A stretch of 64,000 bases of DNA from Terfezia claveryi. Its lineage: Eukaryota > Ascomycota > Pezizomycetes > Pezizales > Pezizaceae. Below, piece after piece: positions 35,632-47,600 of the stretch. Within the stretch, counting starts at the first letter, position 1. Each line of letters begins with the position of its first letter. Made by a program: the position numbers and the translations under genes. The notes below the pieces were generated by a model, which ran no database searches, was not told the DNA's origin, and was given only the letters and a program-made list of their open reading frames with translations. The stretch covers positions 496,001 to 560,000 of the forward strand of contig WHUX01000006.1 of the NCBI GenBank assembly GCA_015179025.1, in the 5' to 3' direction.

Positions 35632-36291
35632 TTAGTTGTGAAGCCCTGCGACAAAAATGTTAGCAACTTTCTTGCTAATATAGTCAAAATGGAATACCCA
35701 CAATATTGAGCAGCATACGAAATCTCAAAGTGTGTAGGACGTCCCTGGCATGTGGCTGGAGGCCTGCCACCAGCAGTTTCCACTCGATATATTGTTTTGT
35801 AACCTTTACTGGCAAAAACTCTTCCAGATGCTGTCCTGACATTATCTGTAGAAACTAACTTCAGCCAGTCCACAGCGCCGAACGCATTCGGTGCAACTCC
35901 GGTATTTGCATCGCTCGGTGCCGTGATATTTTCTGGCCTTATTCCCACAAATCGGCCTTTCTTCGCAGTCGCAGTTTTCCACCGGGATGGCTCGAGGTTT
36001 GTGAAGGAAGAGGTAAGGAAGCCAGTTAAGGATACCTGGGATAACGGAAGCAAAGCATGAGGCATCGTAAAGTTCAGCGTATGCACCATTGGCAACCGGC
36101 TTGCTTTTTGCTGTTGAGTCGGCGCAGGAGTAGTTCTGGGTCCCGTGGCCAACGGCAAGTAGCTTCAGTTTTAATGAGCCAGCATCTGTCAGCTTCCATA
36201 GGTACATATTGATGTGAGCATCGGTTGTGCTGGTGCCACAAAAACACATTGTGGCGACAGCATCCGCTAGGCAGGAAATGGAAACCAACAA
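35632..36291 (-). pseudogene. DUF3455 secreted-protein gene, probably frameshifted
   Basis: The minus strand carries most of a DUF3455 protein in two frames. The first frame (to about 36015) has LKLLAVGHGTQNYSCADSTA, GAYAELYDASCFASVIPGIL and NWLPYLFLHK. The second (from about 36010 to 35702) has LEPSRWKTATAKKGRF, GAVDWLKLVS, IYRVETAGGRPPATCQG and FEISYAAQY. A 56-bp intron (35646-35701) then joins a last exon restoring YWLHN and the stop, matching the family's usual YWFY-like end. No donor or acceptor bridges the two frames near 36010, and the usual GHHYF block is missing there. No in-frame ATG with a signal peptide is visible. I read it as a pseudogene with a deletion/frameshift; an unrecognised splice arrangement is the alternative. 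The family is fungal and extracellular, of unknown function. Confidence 0.55.
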
Positions 36292-39200
36292 CTAGATAAA
36301 GTTAATAATAAAACAGCCACAGGGTCGATCGTGGGACCTACATATCCGTGAATGCTTGTTTTCCAAGAACGGAAGATGATTGGCCAGGACTGTATTTAAT
36401 TTCGTTCGATGACTGGCTAGTGGGCGATCACCCGGTGCCTTTCTTCCATCTTTAGATCTATCCGGTACCTACCGAGTCAGGTTAGTGCGTAGAGCCAATA
36501 CGACGTCCACTTGCCCTTTGTTCAGGCGAGACTTACATATATTCCAGAATTTCCAGTACGTCAAAAGATTATGATTACTTAATTCTATGCACATCATAGA
36601 TCTACAATCAGACTATCATAGATCATCTGTCAATGTCACCCTGTGACACGTAATTTTAAAAATTGGACAACCATAGTGTACATCGCTCGAATTGGTATAC
36701 GTATGCATATATGTACGATGTACGGTAGTTACATATACAGTACATGCTCGCGTAATTCAAATTAACAAGGTTATATTTCCAGGTTGTAAGGGCTATGGCT
36801 GATCTATTTTTCGCAGGCTGACAGTCAATAGCATTTGGTCTTCATGATTGATGTATTCATAGTAAATCTCGAGACATTGGTGGAAACATGAACCGCTTAC
36901 CCAAACGTTGCAATTATGCATCGGGTTCGAATCCATGTCACCCATGTACATTAATTTACATATACTTAGGATACTATGATACAATGTGAGGGGTCTACGT
37001 ATCGACCTTATATTGTGGGCCACCAACCATGGGCTTGTACTCCGTATCATATGTATGTACATATGTGAATACACATACAGTATATATATGAGAAGAACGA
37101 GAAGCGCTAGTTGGCTCGCCGTTTATACCACTCCATAATATAAGTATTGGCAGCGAGAATGTGTTTGACCGAGGTCCGCTTACTTGATGATCTGAATTAC
37201 GTACAAGAAATGGATATAAGACGGAATGAATTTACCTAACACTCCATTGAGCTTCCGGTAGCTTCGCTTGCAAGACCAAACTCTACCATACATAACCAAA
37301 TATCATAAGCTGCCAACATTTGCATTTAGACCCATGATACTTCACTTAGCGCCCCATGAACATTCTTTTCCAGGAACCATTCACTCCCGATAATCTGAAA
37401 TCCATTTTCCCGAAACCAGGGACTCCCCGTCAGTCCCTTCTCCCCCAATAATCTAAAATCTTGTCTCTTCCATGCCGTATCTTAGAGTACTTTACTCAGT
37501 TGTCATCCCTCGTATCATGGTATTTCCATATATCCGATGCCGAAATCAGCTTCCCTTGCTTGCGGCCTCATTGTTTCGTATGCTCAAAACAATCTTATAT
37601 TCCCAAGTTCTGCTTTTTTTGGTGAAGACAGTCCATCTCGCCAGTGATGTTATTGTAACTATAGTATGCCTAAATATATATAGATATATTGAGGTCTGTA
37701 GACCACTGCCAGAGGCCTGTCATTAAAATTGGCGGCATGCCCAATCTAGTAGTGTAGGCCAGATGTATTATTGGATATACGGTATTCCAGTTCTGGGGCT
37801 CAGAATGGCAAATTTCCGGATTAAACTAACCTTCCTCCCTGTCCGCATAATTCAACAATATCTGCAGCATTAATTAGCCCATATACATAGTTATAGGTTT
37901 GAATTCCTAGATCAGTAAGGGTAGGGCCCTGTTTTGGAAATTAATATTCGTCTCGAAGCTTGTACTTATTATTGGCTATATTTCCGCAAGCACGAGATAG
38001 CAGACGAACCAGACTATAACAACTATGCAATTTTCCAATACCACTTGAGGAGACGAGTAGATTAGAAGCTTGCCAATCGGCAACGTTGCATGACACTTCA
38101 CCACCCACAACACTTGAAGAGTGCAAGTCGAAGCAGCCTACTTCCACGCCATGTCACAGCAAAATTCACTATAGTTCTTTTTATTTGAATGGATATATAT
38201 CGATATCATAATCAACTCCAATTTAGGTAGGCGCCGTTCGCCATGCAAAACATATCCTGTTTGTAGAGTGTCGTCTGGTTGGTAGATTTCCGAAGACCGT
38301 AAACTGGTCATCTTGAAAATTAGATTAGGGTAATCATAGCATGGGACATCGACTGGGTTGCAACGTTGATTATCACAGTTCAGTACCGGCAGGTTATAAA
38401 TCCAGGGGGATTCTAGCTTTGGACAATTACATTGGCTAGCTGACCTATTCTTTCACCTCCGTCGGTTTGGGGTTGTCAGATCAGCGTACCTTGTTAGTAA
38501 TACCCCAGTATCCAATATAACAACTTGAGCCTCTGTAGGTAATTCCTCTACAGCTTCAAACGCCCGACTAAGAAAGATGTGAATAACATGTCCTTGTCAC
38601 ATGACTAAAGGCTTTCGAGGGCAATTCGCTAGGCTATACTAGCATATCTGAACATCTAAAAATGCAAGACTGACCTCTATTTGGAAAGCTAAATTCAATC
38701 TATTGTCAGTAGATTTTCCGAAACTGTTATGGCATACATATTTTTATGTATGCTTAGAAATTATGAAACTTGAAATATACCTAAATTCTGTGCAGGAAGG
38801 GAAATGCAGGTTTTTAAGGGTAACAAGTATTTGGAGACCATTAAGGATGTAATTGAATCCGTTATAATATTACCTTGTACTTGAACCCAGACTTCACCCC
38901 AATTAAATGTTATTTCTATTTAAATTCAGTGAAGTTTACGTATACTATTATTGCGTAGCTGTATAATTCATTCAGAGATAAGCTCTCTTTTGAAGTCGAG
39001 ATAGCAATCTCCATTGGAGGTAGTCTCACAGAAGGATCATGATCTCCTGCCTAGAGGGTCGTATACAAGCAACTTGAACCAGCCTAGGCACTTAGGTAGG
39101 TAGTACTACTTTAGGTATCGTTGGATGAAATACCACCACACTAAAACTAGCACACCTGGCCGCAAGGGGCGAGAGCTGCTGAAGGACCAGTGTATTTTAA

Positions 39201-39932
39201 AGTTTATTAATATACTCCTGATTATGGGTATATATGCATATGGACCTTTACGATATTTTATGGCTTAATCCTTAGATTTCACTTATAGAGACGAGTTCAG
39301 GCATTCATAGCACATCTAACCACTGTGTTCGAGTAATAATATTCATCTTGGCAGGGCGACAGTTCGTGTTGTGAACCAAAATTTACTGTACAGTGGCAGA
39401 AAGCCGACTGTCTCTTTTAATTTGCGAACTCTGGTAATTCACCTCGTCTTTAAATTTCCTGATACATATGCCATGAACGTTGCTTTACATTAGGTACCAA
39501 ACCCCTGGATAACACGTGGGCAAGTTGAAGCAAATGCTGCATTTTGCCGAGAGTCTCAGACCAGTCAATCCATGGAAATGACACTGCTAATCAGCTCTCT
39601 GCGGGGGCATAGCCTTATCAAATTGCTTGCTGAGACAGCCATGGAGTTATTTCAATGTAACTGCCATTCCGCGCCGAAGTTGAAGCGGGGTATGTACGGC
39701 TCAAAATACCATCTACTTAGCTTCTACCGTGGCGAACGTTAGAATAAACCATTGGGTTTGAGAGTGGCTTTGGAGCGTCTCAACCCCGCCATTAGCAGTA
39801 GTTTGGTAGAGGAACATAGGTGAGTCGCTGTGAATTACGGTGTGTTCTTTCGGTTTGATGGCTGCAAGGTGCCGTACTAGTTATCAAACCCCATGTTCAA
39901 TGCATGCTGATCTAACAGCTGGTTCGGGTACC
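36292..39932. other. Long gene-poor region
   Basis: No gene is supported. It holds dispersed-motif copies near 38007 and 38270 and AT-rich stretches with TATATA tracts (37075-37090, 37672-37690). The remaining frames are short and featureless. Confidence 0.4.
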
Positions 39933-40262
39933 TTACTTTGGATGTGGTTGGTAGCCCCTGGAGACAAATTCGACCACAAGGGTTCTAATTCCAATGCTGA
40001 TACAGATGACAGCACGCTGAATTCCATTATCGTGCAGCGCGCAAACGCTGACAACTCCAGACTTGTGCTTGAAGGAACCACTAGAGGCACGCAAAAGACT
40101 GTAAGGAGAACGAGAACAAATACTCCGTGGTTACATATATGTTGGATTTTGTTACCGATCCGAGACCCAAAGCCCACCAAGCCGTTCGCTTGTCTGATAG
40201 CGGCCACCGTTCCGGGGATCAAAAAAGCCACCAGCACTCTGTAGGGCATCGTGGACCGCATA
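39933..40262 (-). pseudogene. Fragment of an uncharacterised fungal protein (GGFFDPR-type)
   Basis: Two exon-like blocks on the minus strand, 40262-40156 and 40098-39933, join across a 57-bp intron (GTAACA donor, CTTACAG acceptor). The frame reads AVHDALQSAGGFFDPRNGGR and ends with VVSVCALHDNGIQRAVICIS through RGYQPHPK and a stop. A GGFFDP motif followed by a Gly-rich segment recurs in uncharacterised ascomycete proteins, but here there is only about 90 residues and no start codon or upstream exon that I can connect. It may be the 3' end of a decayed gene. Confidence 0.3.
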
Positions 40263-40646
40263 CTAATCTCTTTTTCTATGTACACTCCGCATATCCATAG
40301 GCTAGCACGATGTCTAGGAGCTGCATGCATTGGCAAAATTAACCGTGTGATGTCAAATTTCCATGGGCGTCGAACCCTCAAAAGCCGCTTCCTCTCCTCC
40401 TCTCTCCTCCGTCTTTCTCCCACTACAAGGTTTTTATTCAAAACCCATTCACTCATTTGGACGCACGATATTCCGTTCTCGGAATTCAGTCACTCTTTTG
40501 AATCACTATTAGCTTCATTAACCCACCTATATCCATTCATTTGTATTAGGAGGTTTCCAAATTGTCAACATAACTGTACTAGTTCATCCGATTATAATTC
40601 CGACTCAGCAAGAATTTGATATCTGAAGATATAACAGTCAATCGAC

Positions 40647-41591
40647 ATGCGCGCCATTATTGCTTTCTCGGTTATTGCCCTTGTTCAAGGCGCCTGTGGA
40701 TTTGTCTTCTCTGGCCAAACTCCAGCAACTCCTGTCGGTGTCTTTCGTCGGGTCGATTCCGAAAGTCTATCTAAGAGACAGGAAGTTTGCGATGCTGTCT
40801 CGGGCTGTATGTTCTTGTGCTTCCGCTATGTATCCATCCACCTTAGAAACTACAAGATGAGTGAGGCTGATATTAAGATGCCACTTAGTGTCTTGCCGTA
40901 CTGGTGAATACTGCGTCGTAATTGATGGTAGTGTTGGGTGCTGTCCTGAAGGGTGAGCCCGAGAATGGGATATCCAGGGAGCGCTCAGACTGACACAAGG
41001 GGTGCTTCTAGAAAAGTATGTGGCAGCATTAGGACCTGCGTAGACCATGACACCTCCGGCTGCGAGAAGGGAGGAACTGTTCATGGTGCACTCTGCTGGT
41101 ACGTATTGGAACTGTGCCAACACTCGCTTTGCAGTTGATAATGATGGATAAAATGAAGTGACGCCAATGTTCCTTACTGCAATACCATCGGCAACACTCA
41201 ATTCTGTGATTCTGTCAAGCAAGAAATCATCACCCAAACCATAACATCAACTGTCACGATCTGTCCTCATTCTAATGCCACTGCAGCCGTCACCCGAAGC
41301 TGCCCATCATCTCCTGCTAGCAATACAACGACTACTACGTATGCCCTGCCGACTTTGACGCCCTATCCATCAGAAAATGGGGCAAAGGTTACCTTCACGT
41401 CAACCGAAATGCCCACTACACTCGTCGTGGCTGAAACTAGCTCCTATAATATCTCGAGTGCCAATGTCACACCAACCATTCCAATTCCCAGCAAGCCTGC
41501 AATGGAGGGTAGAGCAGTTGCATCTAATGCCTCGTTCAGTGTAGTCCTTGGAGGGATTGTGGTTGCCTTCATGGGTATTTTGCTGGGTTAA
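40647..41591 (+). pseudogene. Cys-rich GPI-anchored cell-surface protein gene, frameshifted
   Basis: Exon 1 (40647-40806) encodes a signal peptide (MRAIIAFSVIALVQGACG). Introns at 40807-40888 and 40953-41011 restore a Cys-rich ectodomain: SCRTGEYCVVIDGSVGCCPE, then VCGSIRTCVDHDTSGCEKGG. Farther on, GTYWNCANTRFAVDNDG is in another frame and ends at a TAA (41150-41152). VPYCNTIGNTQFCDSV follows in a third frame and runs through a Ser/Thr-rich stalk to a hydrophobic C-terminus (VVLGGIVVAFMGILLG) typical of a GPI-attachment signal. The sequence therefore has at least two frame breaks (about 41080-41105 and 41150-41170) with no splice sites to bridge them. It looks like a wall or surface protein gene that decayed recently, since most codons are still readable. 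Sequencing error at both points is less likely. Confidence 0.6.
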
Positions 41592-44500
41592 GCGGCCAAC
41601 ACTTATGGGATTGGTGTTATGCTCGTCTGCAATTTCGGGGAAGGTGGCCAATATGTAGTTTCGAGCTCCGGGCTGACTCATATTTTCTTATGTCACAATT
41701 TACATGTGACATACCTTTCGTGCTTCAGTGAGGCCGTTTTAATTCGCCCCACCCAAAGTTTGGGACTTCTCCTTGTATGTCGGAATAATGCGAGTGACAT
41801 GATTCTTTGGATGACGGGCATCTCCTTTCTCATTCTGGCTTGTGGTGGTTCTTGTTTCCCAGGGTTTCTCGAGACGTACCAATTCTCTGTTAGAGATGCT
41901 AATGGAATCGCGACGGTGTTTATTCTCATGGAGTTTTGTAGGTGTCATTATATATTGCGTATCAGCTGAAAGTGGGGGCTGCTCCTTTTTTATTTACTGG
42001 GGAGGGGTGAAGAATTGTCGCTTTCCATACCCATCAAGTTTCTGTGTCTTTAAATATACTGGCGATAATTCCTCGACGGTCAAACGCCCTGTCAGTACGG
42101 TACGTCCTACTATTATGGTTATTTACGAAACCACAATGTTAGCTTTGCTTGTATATACCCTAGACTGGTTATCCGGGGTTCCATTCTGTGCCATTAAGAT
42201 AAGATCATCACGGCCAATTGGGAATTGTAATCACCTACCAGACCAGGCGTTCACAGGAGGGAAGAACTTAGTACTCGTTTACCACGATGAATTGTCGCAC
42301 GCTGCATGCAAGCTGCACATCTGGCTGAATTGAGGTATGGAGTTCAAGTGGCCTATGGGATATAGGAATGCGTGCAACAATTCATCGTGTAACGAGTATA
42401 GTATCATAACCTGCAGCTGGTATACTGGCATTGCGTAATTGCCCAAGCTATTTAGCTAGACCTACGTTGTCGTGTGCCATAATATTTGGTCCCTCGTACG
42501 AAGTTTACCAGTAGTGATTGGAACATCTAATATAAGGGGCCGTACATACGGTATACGGGCCAGGATGCAAGTAACGTTTACAGAAACTCGGCATCCCAGA
42601 TGGCCGCCAGTTTCAACCAGGCGAGTTCCCGCAATCGAGAAAGGGTTTTCTATTCTTCTATGGGAGGGATGTGCAACCGGCCGAGTCGGGATTTTCATCC
42701 CTGGATCCACCCAGTCGACGTTGACGTCGACTTCGACGAGCCCATCCCTTTTCATTTCTCAGGGGCTACATATTGGCCGTGGGTATTTACTCATTGGGGT
42801 CTATTTCCTGTGAGCTAACTCCATAAACGGACTAGCACGTTAATACAAGCTATTTTGGGCTAGTAAGATGCGGAAGGCGTACGGTTCCCCACGCTATTAA
42901 GAAATTAATTCTAAACATTTAACGTTTTCTTACTCTCCTCTGGCCGCAGAGTACCTACAGGCTCCACTCAACAGGCTGCGTGTAGAGTAAAGTAGGCACA
43001 GGAGAAACTTTGCCAGTTGTGGAGCATGGAAAAGGGTAAATAGCATGATTTTCTCCCACAGTGCTTAGCTTACTTACATATGACAGTGGTATCGTGAGGT
43101 TGTGAAACAAGGATCCAATGTCGGCCATTTGTTTCGAGTGGCACCGAGGTACCCTTCCTCCCCATGCCACACGCACGGCAGCCACTGGATAATTTCCAGG
43201 AACCAACAGTTGGCATATGATATGGCAGGGAGCCAAAGCCGATGGGGGTGCGTAGTTGTATGTATGACGAACAATGGAACTTGCTAACGTTCTTGTGGTG
43301 AGGTACCTAGAGTAGCTGGAAGATTGATAACCCTACAAAGATCGGCTGCCAGCTGCGCACTCGCGTTTTCATTTTTACTTGGGCCAGCTGATGGGTCAGA
43401 ATCGCCAGTACCTATGTACCGGTAGTGGTGCACGATCACAAGGGGTTTGGTGCACAAGCTGGATGGTAGGTGCTGGACTAATACAAAACGGTGGTGATGC
43501 AGGGGCCAGCCTGCATCCTGGACCCCGAGGACCGTGCAGCTTCGCCAAATTTCGAGTTTTGCGCTCGGCCACATTGAATCTGACTGGCTCGTCCTGTCCT
43601 GTACGCATACCTGGGGGTCCCTTCGAAAAGGGAGAAGCAGAGGGTACAGTACCGGTAGGGGGGCCAAAGGCACTCGACAAGCCGCAGCCGTAAGCTTGTT
43701 GAAATAGCAATTGCGTGCCTCGCTCCGATTACGATCGCACATCTACGGTCCCTTCTTCCCTCTTGCTGTGGCACTCTGGGCCTTCTGTGCGTTTCAGACT
43801 TGTCGTTCAACCTTGGGATAGTAGATGAGAGTGGCTGAGAACGTTAAAAGCATCATTGCATTGATCATCGAGGACCAGGTGTACGCTACAAGCTGCTTCG
43901 AAATCAAAGGCTAGCTGATTGAAACCGTGCAAGACACAGCCAGTTGGTACCGTAATCCCACCCTCCCCTATCCATATGAACTCAATCTCATTCTATGATA
44001 TTCTTCCCATGGCCAGACAAAGCGGCCACTCACGAGACTCCTTTCACCGTTACCAAGACGACTGACTCCCCTGAACGAATATCACCTTGCTCAACAGTTC
44101 TGGTGCCACCGGCTGTTCGTCCGACAGCATCGACCCTTCGGGACTATTTTTCCTATTGCTACGATTTACTCCGCCTTACGAACATTCTCGCCTGCTTGGC
44201 TACGATTCTCGAGCATACCCTATCCTATCATATTTGCTTGATACCTGTTACTTGCCATAGCGTTTCGATCAATTGAGAAACAGCCGGTGCAATTTAAACA
44301 CTGAAGAAGCCGTGGCTTTGGGACGATCAAACATTTCCGAGTTTAAGCTTTGTTTTATGGTCAGCATGGTACATGGCTGTCGTGTTCTATCGTAACTAGC
44401 ATAACGACTGCATAGGAGCTTTCGTCCAGCTATTCTGGAGACCACACTTTGCCGTATATCGGGACGCCTGGTTGCTTCTTTATATACGTCCTAAGTCCAG

Positions 44501-44613
44501 TGAAAGCTAATATAGGGTTCATTGCAGGATCCAATTGCGCGGGTCAGCGATTCAGAATAGACCCCTTCACACCCGATCTGCGTCGATAGCGTTGACCTTC
44601 AGCATTGGGCCCA
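41592..44613. other. Intergenic region upstream of apsA
   Basis: No supported gene. It includes an imperfect inverted repeat at 42272-42398 and a GC-richer tract at 43480-43700 whose overlapping frames on both strands lack domain features. The last 600 bp is presumably the promoter and leader of apsA. Confidence 0.4.
42272..42398. repeat. 127-bp imperfect inverted repeat
   Basis: The left arm TACTCGTTTACCACGATGAA (42272 onward, to 42302) pairs with the reverse complement of 42370-42398 (TACTCGTTACACGATGAATT start). There are two small gaps and one mismatch over about 30 bp, and the spacer is about 67 bp. It is a possible miniature element or hairpin. Confidence 0.55.
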
Positions 44614-47600
44614 ATGTCGTGGCTTAATACCCCCAATTCTCAGCTGTCCCTATCTATAGAGCCCGTAGATGGGGATGAAACCGACTACTATACAGATGCT
44701 CCCCTTCCGAGCCCCATAAACACTCCATACCGTACACCTCAATTATCACGGAAAAGTTCATATCAGCGCGATCCATCATTTGCCCCGTCGCCTCCATCAG
44801 GGCCTGGAGTACCCCACCATAATCGAGTGAGCTTGTTGGCACAGGACCCTTCTATGGACGAAACAATTTCGCTGCTAGACCCTCGGCGGTTCACACCCAC
44901 GCTACATGCCAACTTGGTCGCTGAAATTTTGTCCTTGCGTAGAGAGCTCGAGTCTAAAGCCCAATTTATCGACTCATTGGAAAATGACTTGTCTAAAGCA
45001 CGGTCCGAGCAGGAAACCGCAACCACATCCATAGCATCAGCTCAACGTGAAGCGAGGGAAGTGAAGCGGAAGCTTGCAGCAGCAGAAAATGACTCTGCCG
45101 TGGATAACGTAGTAAAAGAGCGTGATGATGCAGTTGAGACCATTAGGGAGCTGCGAAGACAGGTTGAACGACTTACGAAAAATCGGCGAATAGCGGAGGA
45201 GGACGCTGAAAGAACCAGAAAGCTTGCGGAAAGAGATGCAGAGAGATGGGAGGAAGTCAAGCGGGGTCTTGAAAGGAGAGCTCATGTAGCAGAAGGGAGG
45301 TTGAAAATGGTATTGGAGGAACTTGCTGTTGCAAGCGCAAAGCCTCAAGACGAGCCTCGGCCAGATACAGCATCCGAGACAGAAGGGACGGAAACCGGCA
45401 GTGTTCACATGGCAGGAAGTGATACAGCAAGTATCCGAACGATTAGTAGATCAGGCTATAGGCCGCAGAGCTTTATGGCAGGTGACGATGTTGCAGAACG
45501 ATTTGGCGTTAGGTTCAGTCACTTGGGATTCGGTCAAAGCTTGGCAGATGAATTGAATTTTCCAGAGGAGGAAAGTGAAGGCCTCGAGGATGAGGAAGCG
45601 GAAGAAAATCTAGAGGAGGAGGGGGAGGAGGAATCTGAGGGAGAGCAAGAGGAGAACGAGGGAGAAATTGGTGAGGAAGAGGACGAAGCCGCTAGCGAGC
45701 TGGAGGAAGCAGAGGGTAGTCTGACACCGATGCAGCACCAACGTGTGCCAGTGGCCACCTCGGAGGTAGCTATTCAAACAGAAGACGTGCCACCACAGAG
45801 TCCTGTGACTATCATTGATCCCCAGCAACAGCTTGCTCTAGCTGAAAAAGAGGCAGAACTTGGTCGTGTAATAGAGCGGATATTGGAACTGGAAAGCAAG
45901 CTTGAATTGAGAGAAAAAGAAGTGACAGAGTGGGAACGACAAGATGCAGATCGTTGTTTCCTTCTACGGGAGAAGGAAGAGAAACTTGCACATACAGAGC
46001 ACATCCTTGCAGGCAAAGAACAGAAATTGGAAGAACAAGATATGCGGCTGGAAGAACTATCGCTCTTTGTGGAGACCTCATTGAAGGAGGTCACTAAAGA
46101 GAATCATATGGTGACAACGGGAATGCAAACTGCTGAAGCTGAAGCTGAAGCTAAACGAAAATCACTGCCGCTATCACCACCGCTAAAGAAATACACTACT
46201 GGATCATGCCAGACCGATCCACTTCCTCCACCTCGCAAAATACTATCCCAGTGGCCTCCTAAACCCTTGCCAAAGCCTCCAGTATCTATTGGGACACAAA
46301 CTGCTCCATCTGTATTACCTTTAGTTCCAAAATTTCCCCCACCTGCGTCGGCAGGGACCCAGACCGACTCACCACCCTCACCGCCTCCCACACCAAAACC
46401 TCTCCCCCCGCTTCCAGTCTCTGCTGGAACGCAGACGGATGTTCCCCCAAGCCCCCCTCCAACCTCACCACCAGTGTCTTCCAGCACCCAAACAGACCTA
46501 CCTCCATCCCCGCCTCCTTCTCCAAAAGCTGTAGCACCACTACCACCGGTATGTGCAGTAACTGCAGGAACTCAAACGGAACCTATTTCAACACCACCGG
46601 CACTCAACAGGGCCGCACCACCACCGCCACTTCTTCGTGTTATCCCAACTATTCAAGTTATTCCACCGCCTCCCACTCCACCAGCAATTTTTGCGCCTCC
46701 ATTCATGAAAGACTCTGCTGTTCAAACCTCACCTCCAATCTCACGAAGTGTCTCAATGCAAACTGACAAGGCCAAGGTTGATCCTGTTACAATCAAGTTT
46801 GCACCTACATTGTTACCCTCCGCTCTACTGTCAAGTACAGCGCCCTTACCATTGCCTGATACGGGCCCAGCGCCATCTCTCCCCCGGCGAAGTTCTAAGA
46901 GGGCAACCCGGAAAGACCTTGGTCTTACTCCTTTAGCGCAGACGCCGGATTTTGGGGGAGTCGCTCTTACCGAGGAGCCTTTTGAAGAACTTGATCTCGG
47001 CGCAACGCCACCTCCAATCCACAAGGGTAAAGGGAAAGCTAGAGATAGCTTCTCGGGCATACGGCCCTCTCGGATGAGTGTCTTGTTCCCTGGTTCCTCG
47101 CTTGATATGCTCGGATCGTCTGATGATGAGTCACTAAATCTGAGTGATGGTGAATATAAGACAGTACTATCGGCGCCCAAGCCTCGGAAAAGATTTTCAC
47201 GGAATCCAGCTCTCTCGGACAAGCCCAATACTAGACAATATAGTATTCGGAGAAACGCCTTGCTAACAAGCGGTTCACAGGCTCATGCCGGCGCTTCAAT
47301 GGCAAGAAGTCCTAGCTCAGCAAGCGGAAGTACTGCCACAATTGGACCACCATTCCCAGTCCCGACTAGGTTCAGTTCTAGAAAGGTTACCCCGGCTGGA
47401 AGCGAAAGGGCTGGTAGTCCTATTCCGTTCCATGGGATAACAAGGAGCATAGGGAGGAACAGACGTAACCCCTCTCTGCGGAAGTCGAGATCTGCCACAC
47501 AACTGAGTTCGGCAATCGCGCAGCGAGAGAGATCACCTCCCCCACCATCAGCATCTACTATAGCGCCGGAGGACCCATACCCACCTCTCCCCCGAGATGA

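Noticed and set aside
36900..36960. GGGTTCGAATCC resembling a tRNA T-loop
   Set aside because: No matching acceptor stem, D-arm or anticodon arm could be placed at the right spacing on either strand.
43284..43810. Overlapping ORFs of 104-152 codons on both strands
   Set aside because: They lie in a GC-richer patch, lack domains, signal peptides or splice partners, and contradict each other.
45534..46094. Several minus-strand Ser-rich ORFs inside apsA
   Set aside because: Antisense of Glu/Lys-rich coiled-coil codons; no independent features.
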